A stretch of DNA of 60,842 nt from Deltaproteobacteria bacterium (GTDB lineage: Bacteria; Chloroflexota; Dehalococcoidia; Dehalococcoidales; BS750m-G39): NCBI GenBank assembly GCA_030603275.1, contig JAUVYB010000009.1, positions 1-60,842 on the forward strand, written 5' to 3'. Both the position numbers and the translations under genes were made by a program. Within the stretch, counting starts at the first letter, position 1, and every line of letters starts with the position of its first letter. Of the stretch, positions 16,480-25,253 are shown piece after piece. The notes beneath the pieces are model-generated. The model had not been told where the DNA came from, ran no database searches, and saw only the letters and a list, made by a program, of their open reading frames with translations.

Positions 16480-18228
16480 ATGGCAAAGAAAGATGCGGAT
16501 AACTGGGAAACAGAAGAGCCGGGAAAACTTGTTGACGAATTCAAGCGCAGGCTTACCCGGGCTTTAGAAAAGGAAAGAGAGCGCCTTATCGGGGCGGCCA
16601 AGCAGCAGTCGGCGGAAACTATCCTCAACGCGCGGGAGGAAGCGGCCCAGATTATAGAAAATGCCGTGCAGCAGGGAGAGAAGGAGGCGGAGGAGCAATC
16701 GGTCCGCATCATCACCGTAGCCGATGTCAAGGCCAAAGATATCAGGGAGGCCGCCCAGAAAGAAGCCCAGGAGGAAGCGGCCAGCTACATGGTTGAGATG
16801 AGGCAGAAGGCCGACCTTATCGTGGCCGAGCTGAGAGAGAGCACCAGGGAGGTGGTGGAGAAGCAATCGGCGGCGGCTATCGCCAGGGCCAGGGAAGAAG
16901 CGGCGCGGATTATCAACGAGGCTGAAGATGAGGCCAGGAAGCGGGCGCAGGAGGAGACCAAGCGGGAGGTAGAGTACATCACCGCTGCCGCTAGGCAGGA
17001 AGCGTCGGTAATTGTTACCAGGGCGGAGCAGGAAGCGGCGGAAAAGGCAGCCGTTATGCTCACCGAAGGCGAAAAGCAGGCTCAAAAAATCACCGCCGAG
17101 GCCATAGAAGGGGCTCAGGAGGCGGCCAAGCTGGAATTGACCAATATTGTTAGCCGGGGGCGGGAGGAGGCGGCCCAGATTATCGAGGAAGCCAGGGAGC
17201 AGGCCAGGAAGGAAGCGGAGGGGAAAGCGGCCAGGATAATCAATGAAGCCGAGCAGAAGGCGGAGCAGATTAACCAGGAGGCTACGGAGAGAGGACGGAA
17301 GCGGATAGATGTGGAGTCGGCCCGGGTCATTGACGAGGTAAAATCTAAGGCGGAATGGGAGGCGGCTCAGGTTATCGCCGAAGCCAAGCAGAGGGCGTCG
17401 CAGATTATGAGCGAAGCCAGCGACTGGCTGCACGCCGAGGTCGGTAACCAGGCCAAGAAGGAAGCCCGGGACAAAGCCAGGAAAGAAGCGGAAATTATTA
17501 TCGCCGAAGCCAAGGAGAAGGCTGCCGGCGTTATCGCCAGGGCGCAGCGGGATGCCGAGAGCAAGGCGGACAAGATAATCGTCAGTGCCAGGAAAGAAGC
17601 GTCCAAGGAGTCGGAGCAGCTTACCAGGCAGACCAGGGCGCAGTCGGATAAGGAAGCCGAAGCAAGGGCGGAAATGATAGTCGCCCAGGCCAGGCAGAAG
17701 GCAGAGCAGATTACCCAGGAGGCTACGGATAGAGGCCGGAGGCGGATAGAGGCGGAGTCTACACGGATTACCGCCGAGGCCAGGTCGAGGGCGGAATGGG
17801 AAGCGGCGCGCATTATCGCCGAGGCCAAGCAGAGGGCGGTGCGGATTGTTACCGAAGCCAGCGATTGGTTAGAGGCGGAGGTCAAGACGCCGGCCAGCTC
17901 TTTATCTGAACCCAGGGCGGTCTACAAGAAAGCCGAACCCCAGGCTGAGAGCGCCGGTTCCGAAGGTGAAATAGGCAACGGGCTGTACCAGGGGATGATG
18001 GAGCTGGAGATACTATCCGCAGACCCCAAGCAGGTACCGGACTTCGTTTCACACTTACAGCAGGTCCCCGACCTGCAGGTGGTATCATTCAAGGGCTCGT
18101 CCAGCGGCGAAAGCATGGTGGTAGTGGTGGTTAACCGCCCCCTCCCCCTGCCGGCCATTCTCAGGGAGATACCCTCGGTAGAGTCGGCAATTGGCAACGG
18201 GGGCAAGATTCAGGTAACGCTCAGGTAA
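16480..18228 (+). CDS. Long hendecad coiled-coil protein with conserved C-terminal domain (paralog A)
   Basis: A 582-residue protein. Residues 15-470 are one charged alpha-helix with repeated AxxIIxEA/AREEAAQII patterns spaced by 11 residues, as in peripheral-stalk or V-ATPase E-type right-handed coiled coils. There is no signal or membrane segment. After a low-complexity linker (470-500) the last 80 residues (GLYQGMMELEILSADPKQ... to the end) form a predicted beta-alpha-beta-beta-alpha-beta unit shared with paralog B (18895-20430). A 61-residue block is duplicated within the rod. It may be a cytoskeletal or scaffold protein; function unknown. Resemblance to ATP synthase subunits is compositional only. 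Confidence 0.85.
   Translation: MAKKDADNWETEEPGKLVDEFKRRLTRALEKERERLIGAAKQQSAETILNAREEAAQIIENAVQQGEKEAEEQSVRIITVADVKAKDIREAAQKEAQEEAASYMVEMRQKADLIVAELRESTREVVEKQSAAAIARAREEAARIINEAEDEARKRAQEETKREVEYITAAARQEASVIVTRAEQEAAEKAAVMLTEGEKQAQKITAEAIEGAQEAAKLELTNIVSRGREEAAQIIEEAREQARKEAEGKAARIINEAEQKAEQINQEATERGRKRIDVESARVIDEVKSKAEWEAAQVIAEAKQRASQIMSEASDWLHAEVGNQAKKEARDKARKEAEIIIAEAKEKAAGVIARAQRDAESKADKIIVSARKEASKESEQLTRQTRAQSDKEAEARAEMIVAQARQKAEQITQEATDRGRRRIEAESTRITAEARSRAEWEAARIIAEAKQRAVRIVTEASDWLEAEVKTPASSLSEPRAVYKKAEPQAESAGSEGEIGNGLYQGMMELEILSADPKQVPDFVSHLQQVPDLQVVSFKGSSSGESMVVVVVNRPLPLPAILREIPSVESAIGNGGKIQVTLR
17261..17882 (+). repeat. Internal duplication in the coiled-coil gene
   Basis: The segments 17261-17442 and 17701-17882 encode nearly the same 61 residues: AEQI-x-QEAT, R-x2-I, KAEWEAAQVIAEAKQRA / RAEWEAARIIAEAKQRA, and EASDWL. 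Paralog B retains one shorter equivalent (AKAEWEAAQIIAEARKKA). Confidence 0.85.
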
Positions 18229-18500
18229 TTTTTTCTTCCCAACCCACCCGCCCTGTAAGGGTTCCTCCATTTCTTATCCTTCCCCCACCAGTTTTTAAGT
18301 ATTGTTTTATTTCCCATACCCACCCTTATCTTTTATTTATCAACCTCACCCCCTTTATCCCCCTCTCCAAGAGTGGAGAGGGGGAATTGTATATAGAAAA
18401 GGGGGGACTTCGTCCCCCCTTAAACCCCCTATATTCATGTCTTCGCTCCCTTATCCCCCTGCCCTCGCAGGTTCCGCCTTGCTTACCCTTCACCCCCGGA
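18229..18500. repeat. Family-1 tandem hairpin repeat (no gene)
   Basis: The 18229-18611 gap carries a C-rich module (near 18233) and the tandem hairpins TCCCCCTCTCC...GGAGAGGGGGA (18358-18386) and GGGGGGACTTCGTCCCCCC (about 18401-18419), followed by TTAAACCCCC. An open frame runs through it into the downstream gene but is repeat sequence, not coding. Confidence 0.8.
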
Positions 18501-18611
18501 AGTAGTACTAAAATACCACCATTACTAGTCAGATTAGGTCATTGTATCTTAAGAAGAATGGAGGCATACTCAGAAAAACGGGTAAATAATCATGTTAATA
18601 AGGGAGCGCTA

Positions 18612-18863
18612 ATGGCCACCGTTAGTAACGAAAGAGAAACCAGGCGAACAGGAAACAACGGTGACGGACTACCCGCCAGGCTGCTGCCCATAGGCGAGGT
18701 AGCCCATTTCCTGGGTGTTCACACCAGCACGGTCAGGCGGTGGGAGAAGAAAGGCCTGCTGAAGTCGTATGCTATCGGGCTTCGGCACAGCCTCAGGTTC
18801 AAACAGGAAGACGTTCTCAGTTTTCTAAACAAGTCCCGAAAAAACACTATCAGTGCTACTTAG
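18612..18863 (+). CDS. MerR/excisionase-like helix-turn-helix protein
   Basis: An 83-residue DNA-binding protein. The winged helix-turn-helix spans LLPIGEVAHFLGVHTSTVRRWEKKGLL, with the wing in LRFKQEDVLSFL; there is no effector domain, as in BldC/excisionase-type proteins. The ATG at 18612 follows AGGGAG at a good distance; in-frame ATG 18558 would add 18 residues. It sits 31 bp before paralog B and after paralog A, so it may regulate both or bind DNA with them. Confidence 0.85.
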   Translation: MATVSNERETRRTGNNGDGLPARLLPIGEVAHFLGVHTSTVRRWEKKGLLKSYAIGLRHSLRFKQEDVLSFLNKSRKNTISAT

Positions 18864-18894
18864 TGGCAATTGAAGCACGATGGGAGAGAATTAG

Positions 18895-20430
18895 ATGAAA
18901 AATCAAAACAATGGCAAACAGGAGCCCGAAGAGCTGGACGCGGTCTTTGACCAGTTCCGGCGCAAGCTCCCCGATCTTATCAAGCAGGAACAAACGAGGC
19001 TGACCGAGGGAGCCAGGCAGGAATCGGCCGGCATCATTACCCGGGCCAGGGAAGAGGCGGCCGGGGTTGTTGAAGCGGCCCTGGCGCAGGCCAGGAAGGA
19101 AACAGAAGCGGAATCAGCCCGCATTATCGCCGAAGCCGAAGCCAAGGCAAAAGAGATTAATGAAACCGCCAAAGCGGAAGCCAAGGAGGAAGCCGCCGGC
19201 TATCTGGACGGAATAAGACAGAAAGCCGAGCTGATAGTCGAGGAGCTAAAGAGCAACGCCAAGAGGTTGGCGGTGACAGAGTCGGCAGCGGTGGTTACCC
19301 GGGCCAGGGAAGAGGGGGAGCAGATTATCAACCAGGCCGAGGACAGGGTCAAGAAGGAAGCTCGGGAAAAGATAAGACCGGAGATGGAACGCATTATTTC
19401 CGAAGCCAGGGAGGAGGCGGCGCTAATCGTGAACAAGGCGGAGAAGGATTCGCAAAGCAAGGCCGATAAAGTAGTCGCTGAATCTCGGAAAGAGAGCGAT
19501 AAGATAACCCGCGATGCGGTGGAGAAGGCGCGGAAGGAAGCTGAGGAGATAAGCCGCTCGGCCGTCGAGATGAAAAAGCAGGCGGAGCGGGAGCTTAAGG
19601 AAGCTACGGACAGGGCCGGGAAGGAAGCGGGGGCAATTCTCAAAGAAGCCAAAGAGAAGGGCAAGAAAGAGGCGGAGGAAAAGCTGGCCGAGATAGCCGC
19701 TCAGGCTACAGAAAAGCAAGAGCAGATTAGCCGCCAGGCCGAGCAGAAGGCAATGAAGAAGGTAGAGTCGGAGTCGGCCAAAGCCCTGGCCGAAGCCAGG
19801 GCGAAGGCGGAATGGGAAGCGGCTCAGATTATAGCCGAAGCCAGAAAAAAGGCGGAGGAGATTATTGCCGAAGCCGCAAAGCGGTCGGAGAAGGAGCCCG
19901 CCCCCCCGGTTATGGCCGAGGCAGGTCCGGAACCCGTGGAATTTACACCGGCAATAGCCAGAGCAATGCCGGAGGAAGAGTCGCTGGATAAGTTAGTCAG
20001 GGAAAAGCTGGAATTCCGGGCGGAGTTAAAGCCGGAAACCGGCCAGCCCGCCCCGCTGGCGGTGGCGACGGTGCCGGAGGTACAGCCGGCGGTTGAGGAA
20101 GCTGAGGAGAAGCCCGAACCCCGGGCCGAAGAAAAAACGGGAGAGGCTTCCGTCAGCGAAGATGACGATGGGCTTTACCGGGGGATGCTGGAGCTGGATG
20201 TAACCTCAGAGGATGCCAAGCAGATACCCGTTTTCCTGTCGCAGCTACAGCAGCTTCCCAACCTGCAGGTGGTGTCGTTCAAGGGTTTACCCGGTGGCAA
20301 CAGCCTGATTGTTCTGGCCATTAGCCATCCCCTGCCCCTGCCGGACATTATCAAAAGGATGCCGCCGGTAGAGTCGGTGACGCCCGGTGACAACGAGGTT
20401 CACGTGGTATTAAAGGCGCCTGCCCTTTGA
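18895..20430 (+). CDS. Long hendecad coiled-coil protein with conserved C-terminal domain (paralog B)
   Basis: A 511-residue paralog of the 16480-18228 product. Residues 10-340 form a continuous charged helix with 11-residue spacing (AREEAAGVVEAAL, AEARKKAEEIIAEA). A Pro/Glu-rich linker follows (about 340-425), then the shared C-terminal domain beginning DDGLYRGMLELDV with alternating strands and helices. No export signal. The two paralogs begin similarly (ELVDEFKRRL / AVFDQFRRKL), so they probably co-assemble. Transcription ends at a terminator 25 bp downstream. Confidence 0.85.
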   Translation: MKNQNNGKQEPEELDAVFDQFRRKLPDLIKQEQTRLTEGARQESAGIITRAREEAAGVVEAALAQARKETEAESARIIAEAEAKAKEINETAKAEAKEEAAGYLDGIRQKAELIVEELKSNAKRLAVTESAAVVTRAREEGEQIINQAEDRVKKEAREKIRPEMERIISEAREEAALIVNKAEKDSQSKADKVVAESRKESDKITRDAVEKARKEAEEISRSAVEMKKQAERELKEATDRAGKEAGAILKEAKEKGKKEAEEKLAEIAAQATEKQEQISRQAEQKAMKKVESESAKALAEARAKAEWEAAQIIAEARKKAEEIIAEAAKRSEKEPAPPVMAEAGPEPVEFTPAIARAMPEEESLDKLVREKLEFRAELKPETGQPAPLAVATVPEVQPAVEEAEEKPEPRAEEKTGEASVSEDDDGLYRGMLELDVTSEDAKQIPVFLSQLQQLPNLQVVSFKGLPGGNSLIVLAISHPLPLPDIIKRMPPVESVTPGDNEVHVVLKAPAL

Positions 20431-20454
20431 TGCCCACTCCCTTAAGCCGGTTCA

Positions 20455-20487
20455 GGGCCAGGCTCGGTTAGAGTCCGGCCCTTTTCT
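20455..20487 (+). terminator. Rho-independent terminator after paralog B
   Basis: GGGCC-x3-CTC...GAG-x3-GGCCC stem (20455-20481) followed by TTTTCTT. It separates the coiled-coil cluster from the convergent ECF operon. Confidence 0.75.
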
Positions 20488-20504
20488 TATTCCCGCCCCG
20501 GCTT

Positions 20505-21203
20505 TCAGGACGGCGCCTCTATGATGATAGAAAACCTCTCCTTGAAGCGCCGCAGTATGGTGATGGTCTTGGCCCCCAGCACCCCCAGGAAGACGGCGTT
20601 TCCGGCGGCGTGCAGGGTGTCGAACCAGACGGTATTCAGCTGTGTCACCAGGAAGGTCTTGAGGGTGAGGGGGTAGATAAAGGCGGTCCAGAACCAGAGA
20701 TTGGTGATCAGGCCGTAGAGGTAGCCCCAGACCACCCCGATGACGATTAAGACGGCGGTGTTCAGCTTTAATTTCCTCAAATAGCCGGCGGAAAGACCGC
20801 ATAGCCCCCAGGCAATCATCTGGTACAGCGTCCAGGGTCCGTGCCCCAGAAAGAAATTTGACACCAGCGCCGTCATGGCGCCGACGGCGAAACCGGCAAT
20901 GGGCCCGAACACATAGCCCGAGCAGATAATTATATAGGTGCAGGGCTGCACATTAGGGATAGCGGCGAAGGGCACTCTCAGCACCGCCGAGATGGTGCTG
21001 AGCATGGCCACCAGGGCAATCTCCTTGGAGCTGGTGACAGCGGCCTCGAACTCAAAGAACAGCGCCAGGCATACCAGGGCGGCCAGGACGGCGGCCAGTA
21101 TTCCCCAGTTCAGGAGGTCGGCCTCGGGCCGGAGGGCGGCGATAATAAAGGCCCCGGCGGCCACGGCCACGATGGCGATTAAAACGATATGAGATTTTTT
21201 CAC
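20505..21203 (-). CDS. ECF transporter substrate-binding membrane protein (S component)
   Basis: A 232-residue integral membrane protein with about seven hydrophobic helices (roughly 5-25, 32-52, 62-80, 88-115, 120-138, 145-175, 195-215). The segment VPFAAIPNVQPCTYIIICSG resembles EcfS proteins of vitamin transporters. It is the last gene of a six-gene operon and overlaps the ATPase gene by 4 bp. Because the operon encodes a transcobalamin-like protein, a corrinoid is the most likely substrate, but S components cannot be assigned by sequence reading alone. Confidence 0.8.
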   Translation of the reverse strand: MKKSHIVLIAIVAVAAGAFIIAALRPEADLLNWGILAAVLAALVCLALFFEFEAAVTSSKEIALVAMLSTISAVLRVPFAAIPNVQPCTYIIICSGYVFGPIAGFAVGAMTALVSNFFLGHGPWTLYQMIAWGLCGLSAGYLRKLKLNTAVLIVIGVVWGYLYGLITNLWFWTAFIYPLTLKTFLVTQLNTVWFDTLHAAGNAVFLGVLGAKTITILRRFKERFSIIIEAPS

Positions 21204-22864
21204 CCTATCTGCTCTATCATCTCGTCAACGGTGAGGGTGGTGTCGGCCACCCCGTAGCCGCTCAGGGCCTGGGCCAGGCGGTTAATCTGCGGCGAAAAGA
21301 GCAAAGCCTTGGATAAAACCTCTCTCTTGCTCCCCTCGACCACCACCCGCCCCTCGCTGAGCAGCACCACCCTCTCGGCGCACTCGGCGATGGTCTCTAC
21401 ATCGTGGCTGACCATGATGACGGTGTTGCCCCGGCGGCGGTAGTCATCGAGATAGCTGACCAGCTTTTTCTTAAGCACATAGTCCATGCCTCTGGTCGGC
21501 TCATCGAGGACGATTACTTCAGGCTCGCCCACCAGCACCGAGGCCAGCGCCACCCGCTGTTTCTCCCCGCCGCTCAAGTTTCTGGGGTAGCTGTGGCGGT
21601 AGTGAGTAAGCTCAAACTCGTTAAGCATCCCCTCCACCGCTTTAGTAATTTCACTTTCGTCCGCCCCCCGGTTTCTCAGGCTAAAGGCGATTTCATCCTC
21701 CACGGTATCGGCAAAGAGGTGGTCGTTGGGGTTCTGGAAGACGTAGCCCACCTGCCGGCTCAACTCGGCAACGGTGCTTTTTCTGGTATCGACCCCATCC
21801 AGCCTGACCCTGCCCTTACTGGGTTTGAGCAGCCCGTTGAGCTGCTTGACCAGCGTAGTTTTTCCGGAGGCGTTGCGCCCCATAACGGCGATAAAGCCCC
21901 CCCGCTCTATATCCAGGTTGATATTTCTTAAGACGGCTCTCTCCCCGTAAGAGAACCAGACCTTATCCATATTCAGTATTGGCTTTAAACTCTCCCCGGC
22001 GTCGGCGAAGTCGGCTGTCTTGACGCTTTGTAACACTTTCTGCAGTCTCAGCCGGGCATCTTTTACGGTCAGGGGCAGCCCGTTCAGGGCGGCGTTATGG
22101 CTCTTCAGCTCCCGCATCAGCCGGATTACCGGCGGCAGGCCGATGCCCAGCCCCTCGCTGTCGCCGTTCATGACCTCGCCGGGAGACCCGTCGGCTATGA
22201 TTTCGCCCCCGCCCATCACCAGCATCCGGTCGACCAGGTGGACGACCCGGTCCAATCTTTGCTCGATAAGGATTACGGTCAGGCCCAGCTCGTCGTTGAG
22301 CCTCTCCAGCAGCCTCAATACTTCCTCGGCGCTCTGGGGGTCAAGCTCCGAGGTCGGCTCATCCAGCACCAGCACCTCGGGGTGCAGCGCCAGCACCGAG
22401 GCGATGGCCACTTTCTGCATCTCGCCGCCGGACAGCTCGTTGTTGCGGGCAAAGCGCAGCCGGGCGATGCCCACCGTGTCCAGCGCCTCCTCAATGCGGC
22501 GGGCGATTAGATTCTTTGGATAGCCCAGGTTCTCCAGCCCGAAGGCGATCTCCCGCTCGACATCAGTCGTCACCAGCTGGTTCTCCGGGTCCTGGAAGAC
22601 CATGCCCACTTTTGTCGCCAGCTCCCTGGGCGGGTGCTCCAGTATGTCCAGCCCCTGCACCTCGGCTTTACCGCTTATCCTGCCCCCGTAGAAGTGGGGC
22701 ACCAGCCCGTTAAAGCAGCGGCACAGCGTTGACTTGCCCCCGCCCGAAGCCCCGGTGATAAGGACAAACTGGCCGTCCTCGATGGTCAGGTTTATCTTGT
22801 GCAGGGCCGGCTTTTCCGCCCCGTTGTAGGTAAACTTTAATTCCCGGATTTTAATCAAGGTCAA
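21200..22864 (-). CDS. ecfA: ECF transporter ATPase, fused double ABC domain
   Basis: A 554-residue fusion equivalent to EcfA1 plus EcfA2. The first ABC half has Walker A GASGGGKST (38-46), signature LSGGE and Walker B VLVLDEPTSELDP. The second half has Walker A GRNASGKTT, LSGGEKQRVALASVL and VIVLDEPTRGMD. Both halves look catalytically complete. It overlaps ecfT by 14 bp. It energises uptake together with the T and S components. Confidence 0.93.
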   Translation of the reverse strand: MTLIKIRELKFTYNGAEKPALHKINLTIEDGQFVLITGASGGGKSTLCRCFNGLVPHFYGGRISGKAEVQGLDILEHPPRELATKVGMVFQDPENQLVTTDVEREIAFGLENLGYPKNLIARRIEEALDTVGIARLRFARNNELSGGEMQKVAIASVLALHPEVLVLDEPTSELDPQSAEEVLRLLERLNDELGLTVILIEQRLDRVVHLVDRMLVMGGGEIIADGSPGEVMNGDSEGLGIGLPPVIRLMRELKSHNAALNGLPLTVKDARLRLQKVLQSVKTADFADAGESLKPILNMDKVWFSYGERAVLRNINLDIERGGFIAVMGRNASGKTTLVKQLNGLLKPSKGRVRLDGVDTRKSTVAELSRQVGYVFQNPNDHLFADTVEDEIAFSLRNRGADESEITKAVEGMLNEFELTHYRHSYPRNLSGGEKQRVALASVLVGEPEVIVLDEPTRGMDYVLKKKLVSYLDDYRRRGNTVIMVSHDVETIAECAERVVLLSEGRVVVEGSKREVLSKALLFSPQINRLAQALSGYGVADTTLTVDEMIEQIG

Positions 22865-23780
22865 CTCTCCTCTTGAGAAAGGCCAGGGGCACTATGGCCG
22901 CCAGCAGCAGGAGCATCACGGCCGGCATTACCCACTCCCAGCCGCCGAATTGAATGGCGGTCAGGTTGGGGTAGTACTGGTAGTCGCCGTAGCCCAAAAC
23001 CCGCACTATAATTCCGGCGGCCAGGGGCAGCAGCCCCACCCCCAGCGTCACCGCGTCCATCTTTGAGATATTAATATCTTTATAAAATACCCGCTTTTTG
23101 CCGTTGCCGAAGGCACGCGCCTCCATGGCCTCGGCAACTTGAACCGCCCGGTCCAGCGAGTTGGACAGCAGGGCTAAGGTGATTTTAGCCCTGTTTCTCA
23201 GCTTCCTGAACCAGCCTCCGGCGTCTAATTGCACACCCCGGGTGCGGTAGCCGTCGCTGATGCGCCCCATATCCTCCACCAGGCAGGGGACGAAGCGCGT
23301 TGACAGCGAGGTCACCAGCACCGACTTGTAGGGCAGCCTCATCTTGAGCAGGACGGCCATGATGTCGTCGGGGTGGATGGTGAGGTTGATGAGGGTAAAG
23401 ACCGATATTATCACCGCCAGCTTCAGGGCCATGACGGCGCCGAAGGCGATAGCCTCCAGGGTTATCACCGGCTGGCCCACAACAGGCAGCCGGAAGGGGG
23501 CGGTCAGCAGCACGTGGTCGCCGTGGTAGCTGAAGAGGGCGTTGATAACGATGATGCTCAGGCCCAGCCAGAGAGCGAATTTAAGCGTTGAGGCCCACTC
23601 CCGCCCCACCCCGGCCAGCTTCACCATGAGAATGATGGATAGAAAAAGAATCAAGATATAGACGGGGTGGTTAAATATCAGGCTTAATACCAGCAGCCCC
23701 CCGCCCCAGGCCAGCTTGGCCAGGGGGCTTAAGGCGTGGATGACGGTGTCCTTATCCCGGTAGCTCAGTGCCCGCATCAC
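22851..23780 (-). CDS. ecfT: ECF transporter transmembrane coupling protein (T component)
   Basis: A 309-residue membrane protein of the CbiQ/EcfT family. It has several transmembrane helices and the coupling helices with the family's Arg motifs (SDGYRTRGVQ and AMEARAFG), which contact the ATPases. An extra pair of hydrophobic segments is present at the C terminus (about 240-305). It overlaps the gene upstream by 4 bp. Confidence 0.92.
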   Translation of the reverse strand: MMRALSYRDKDTVIHALSPLAKLAWGGGLLVLSLIFNHPVYILILFLSIILMVKLAGVGREWASTLKFALWLGLSIIVINALFSYHGDHVLLTAPFRLPVVGQPVITLEAIAFGAVMALKLAVIISVFTLINLTIHPDDIMAVLLKMRLPYKSVLVTSLSTRFVPCLVEDMGRISDGYRTRGVQLDAGGWFRKLRNRAKITLALLSNSLDRAVQVAEAMEARAFGNGKKRVFYKDINISKMDAVTLGVGLLPLAAGIIVRVLGYGDYQYYPNLTAIQFGGWEWVMPAVMLLLLAAIVPLAFLKRRVDLD

Positions 23781-24733
23781 GGTATCTTTATTATCTGGTT
23801 ATTATTGACCAGCACGGCGCAGGCATTAGCCAGACCGTCACTGTTATCTATAAGCGCCCGAACAGCGCTTCTTACCCCGCTATTATCGCTGCCGGTGACC
23901 ATAAAGACGATGCTCTCCCCGGAGCCGACTCCCCCCGGGCTCCAGGGGTTCTGGGTGGCCTGGATTAGGCCCCACCCCGCCCCGTATTCACCGGCCGGGT
24001 TGCCCCCGCTGTCGAGCAGTATTATTTTGCCCCCCTCCATACGGGCGAAAAAGCCCAGCTTTTTGTGCAATTCGTTCAGCTCTAAAATAAGCCCGTTATC
24101 CGCCCCGCCCACTATGATAAGGTGGCTCTGCTCTTTAACCCCGTCAGATAGCGTCTCAGCGCTGTTCAGCGTCACTTCAGCCACTCCCCACCCCTCCAAA
24201 CTGGCCGCCAGCGCCCCGGCTTCTTCGGCGAAAGGCTCATCGTAGACCACCGCCGTCGGCTTCACCTCACCCCGCACTCCATTCAAGCAGGGCTGGGGGA
24301 AAGCCCCGATGATGGCCGGCACGAACGACCGGTAGCTCCAGTCCCTCAGGTCCCACTGCTCCACGTCCCCGTGCCGGAGGACGTAATCTTTAGCCCCCAG
24401 GCTCGGGGATATTCCGTTGATATAGTAAAACCAGTCCAGGCGGTCGGCCTCCTGCGAGCTTAAGCCCTTGATGGCTTTGACGAAGCCGCCGCCGTACTTG
24501 GTCTCCACCCCGGCGACTGCCTGCAATGCTTCCATGGCGTTGTCGCCTTGGTTTATCTCGATTGTCTCGGCCAGGATTAGCTCCCTGCCGAAGTCCCGGG
24601 TCACCACCATCGTCACTATGGCCGGCTCATCACTGCCGGCGGCTGGTGGCGGGGCCGGACAGCCGGCGGATGCCGCCGTCATCAGCAGCAGGGCGATTAT
24701 TAGCGGCAGCGCCCGCCTGGCTATACTAGGCAT
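23777..24733 (-). CDS. Lipoprotein with transcobalamin-like C-terminal (DUF4430) domain
   Basis: A 318-residue exported protein. The signal ends ASAGC, giving lipidated C25. Residues about 38-132 form a DUF4430 domain, the family of the beta domain of animal transcobalamin and intrinsic factor: GDNAMEALQ, YGGGFVKAIKG, DWFYYINGISPSLGAKDYVL and GDVEQWDLRDW. The remaining 180 residues look like an alpha/beta fold (VYDEPFAEEAGALAASLEGWG, HLIIVGGADN). It is encoded directly before ecfT and is likely the membrane-tethered binding or hand-over partner. Function is inferred from family and operon. Confidence 0.82.
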   Translation of the reverse strand: MPSIARRALPLIIALLLMTAASAGCPAPPPAAGSDEPAIVTMVVTRDFGRELILAETIEINQGDNAMEALQAVAGVETKYGGGFVKAIKGLSSQEADRLDWFYYINGISPSLGAKDYVLRHGDVEQWDLRDWSYRSFVPAIIGAFPQPCLNGVRGEVKPTAVVYDEPFAEEAGALAASLEGWGVAEVTLNSAETLSDGVKEQSHLIIVGGADNGLILELNELHKKLGFFARMEGGKIILLDSGGNPAGEYGAGWGLIQATQNPWSPGGVGSGESIVFMVTGSDNSGVRSAVRALIDNSDGLANACAVLVNNNQIIKIP

Positions 24734-25244
24734 AGCGGGCCCTTATCCTCCAGCCCACTATTATACCTATAATCAGCGCCAGCAGCAGGGCGGCGCTGGC
24801 AATCCACCACTGGAGGGCCATGATGGGGAACTCGGTCACCTGCACGTGGGTGGGCACTTTTACGCCGGCGCCGATGCGCAGCTCGGCCTCCGGGGGCAGG
24901 CAGAGGATGCACATGTCAAAGTCGTGGTTGCCGGGGACGGTGAACAGCGACGGGGCCACGGCAATCTCCACCCCCCTCACCTCACCGGCGTTCAGGGTGA
25001 ACTCGGCCGGGGTGATTTTAAACCAGCCCTCGTTACCGCCCTCTACGTAGACCTGGAACTGGGAAGCCTGCTCGGACTGGTTGATGATATTCAGGGTCTG
25101 CAACTCGGTGCCGCCGGGTCGGACATTAAAGTCCATCCTGCCCGGGGCCACGCCCACGCTCAGCGCCAGCGCCGATGAGGCCGCCAGCAGTATGCCGATA
25201 ATCGGCAGCAGGACTACGGATGCCTTAGCCAGTTTGCCCGCCAT
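24726..25244 (-). CDS. Membrane-anchored extracellular Ig-like domain protein
   Basis: A 172-residue protein with an N-terminal signal (LPIIGILLAASSALA), a beta-rich domain of about 100 residues (VAPGRMDFNVRPGG, LNIINQSEQASQFQVYVEGG) like those of bacterial adhesion and chaperone-type Ig folds, and a C-terminal transmembrane helix (WIASAALLLALIIGIIVGW) with a basic tail. It overlaps the lipoprotein gene by 8 bp and follows the transcobalamin-like gene by 9 bp. It may dock the secreted binding protein at the membrane; this is inference. Confidence 0.7.
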   Translation of the reverse strand: MAGKLAKASVVLLPIIGILLAASSALALSVGVAPGRMDFNVRPGGTELQTLNIINQSEQASQFQVYVEGGNEGWFKITPAEFTLNAGEVRGVEIAVAPSLFTVPGNHDFDMCILCLPPEAELRIGAGVKVPTHVQVTEFPIMALQWWIASAALLLALIIGIIVGWRIRARYA

Positions 25245-25253
25245 AGCTCACTT

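Noticed and set aside
16564-17433. Long antisense frames through the coiled-coil genes
   Set aside because: Leu/Arg/Phe-rich mirror of Ala/Glu repeats; the plus-strand proteins have conserved C-terminal domains and ribosome sites.
18387-18611. N-terminal extension of the MerR-like protein into the upstream repeat
   Set aside because: This part is translated family-1 repeat with no ribosome site; ATG 18612 has a good one and matches the domain boundary.
16480-20430. V-type ATPase subunit E or F1Fo b subunits
   Set aside because: Similarity is only the 11-residue coiled-coil composition; there is no membrane helix, no ATPase gene nearby, and the C-terminal domain differs.
20505-23780. CbiMNQO-type cobalt or nickel transporter
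   Set aside because: No CbiM/CbiN-like substrate protein; the membrane S component and exported DUF4430 proteins point to an ECF vitamin-type importer.
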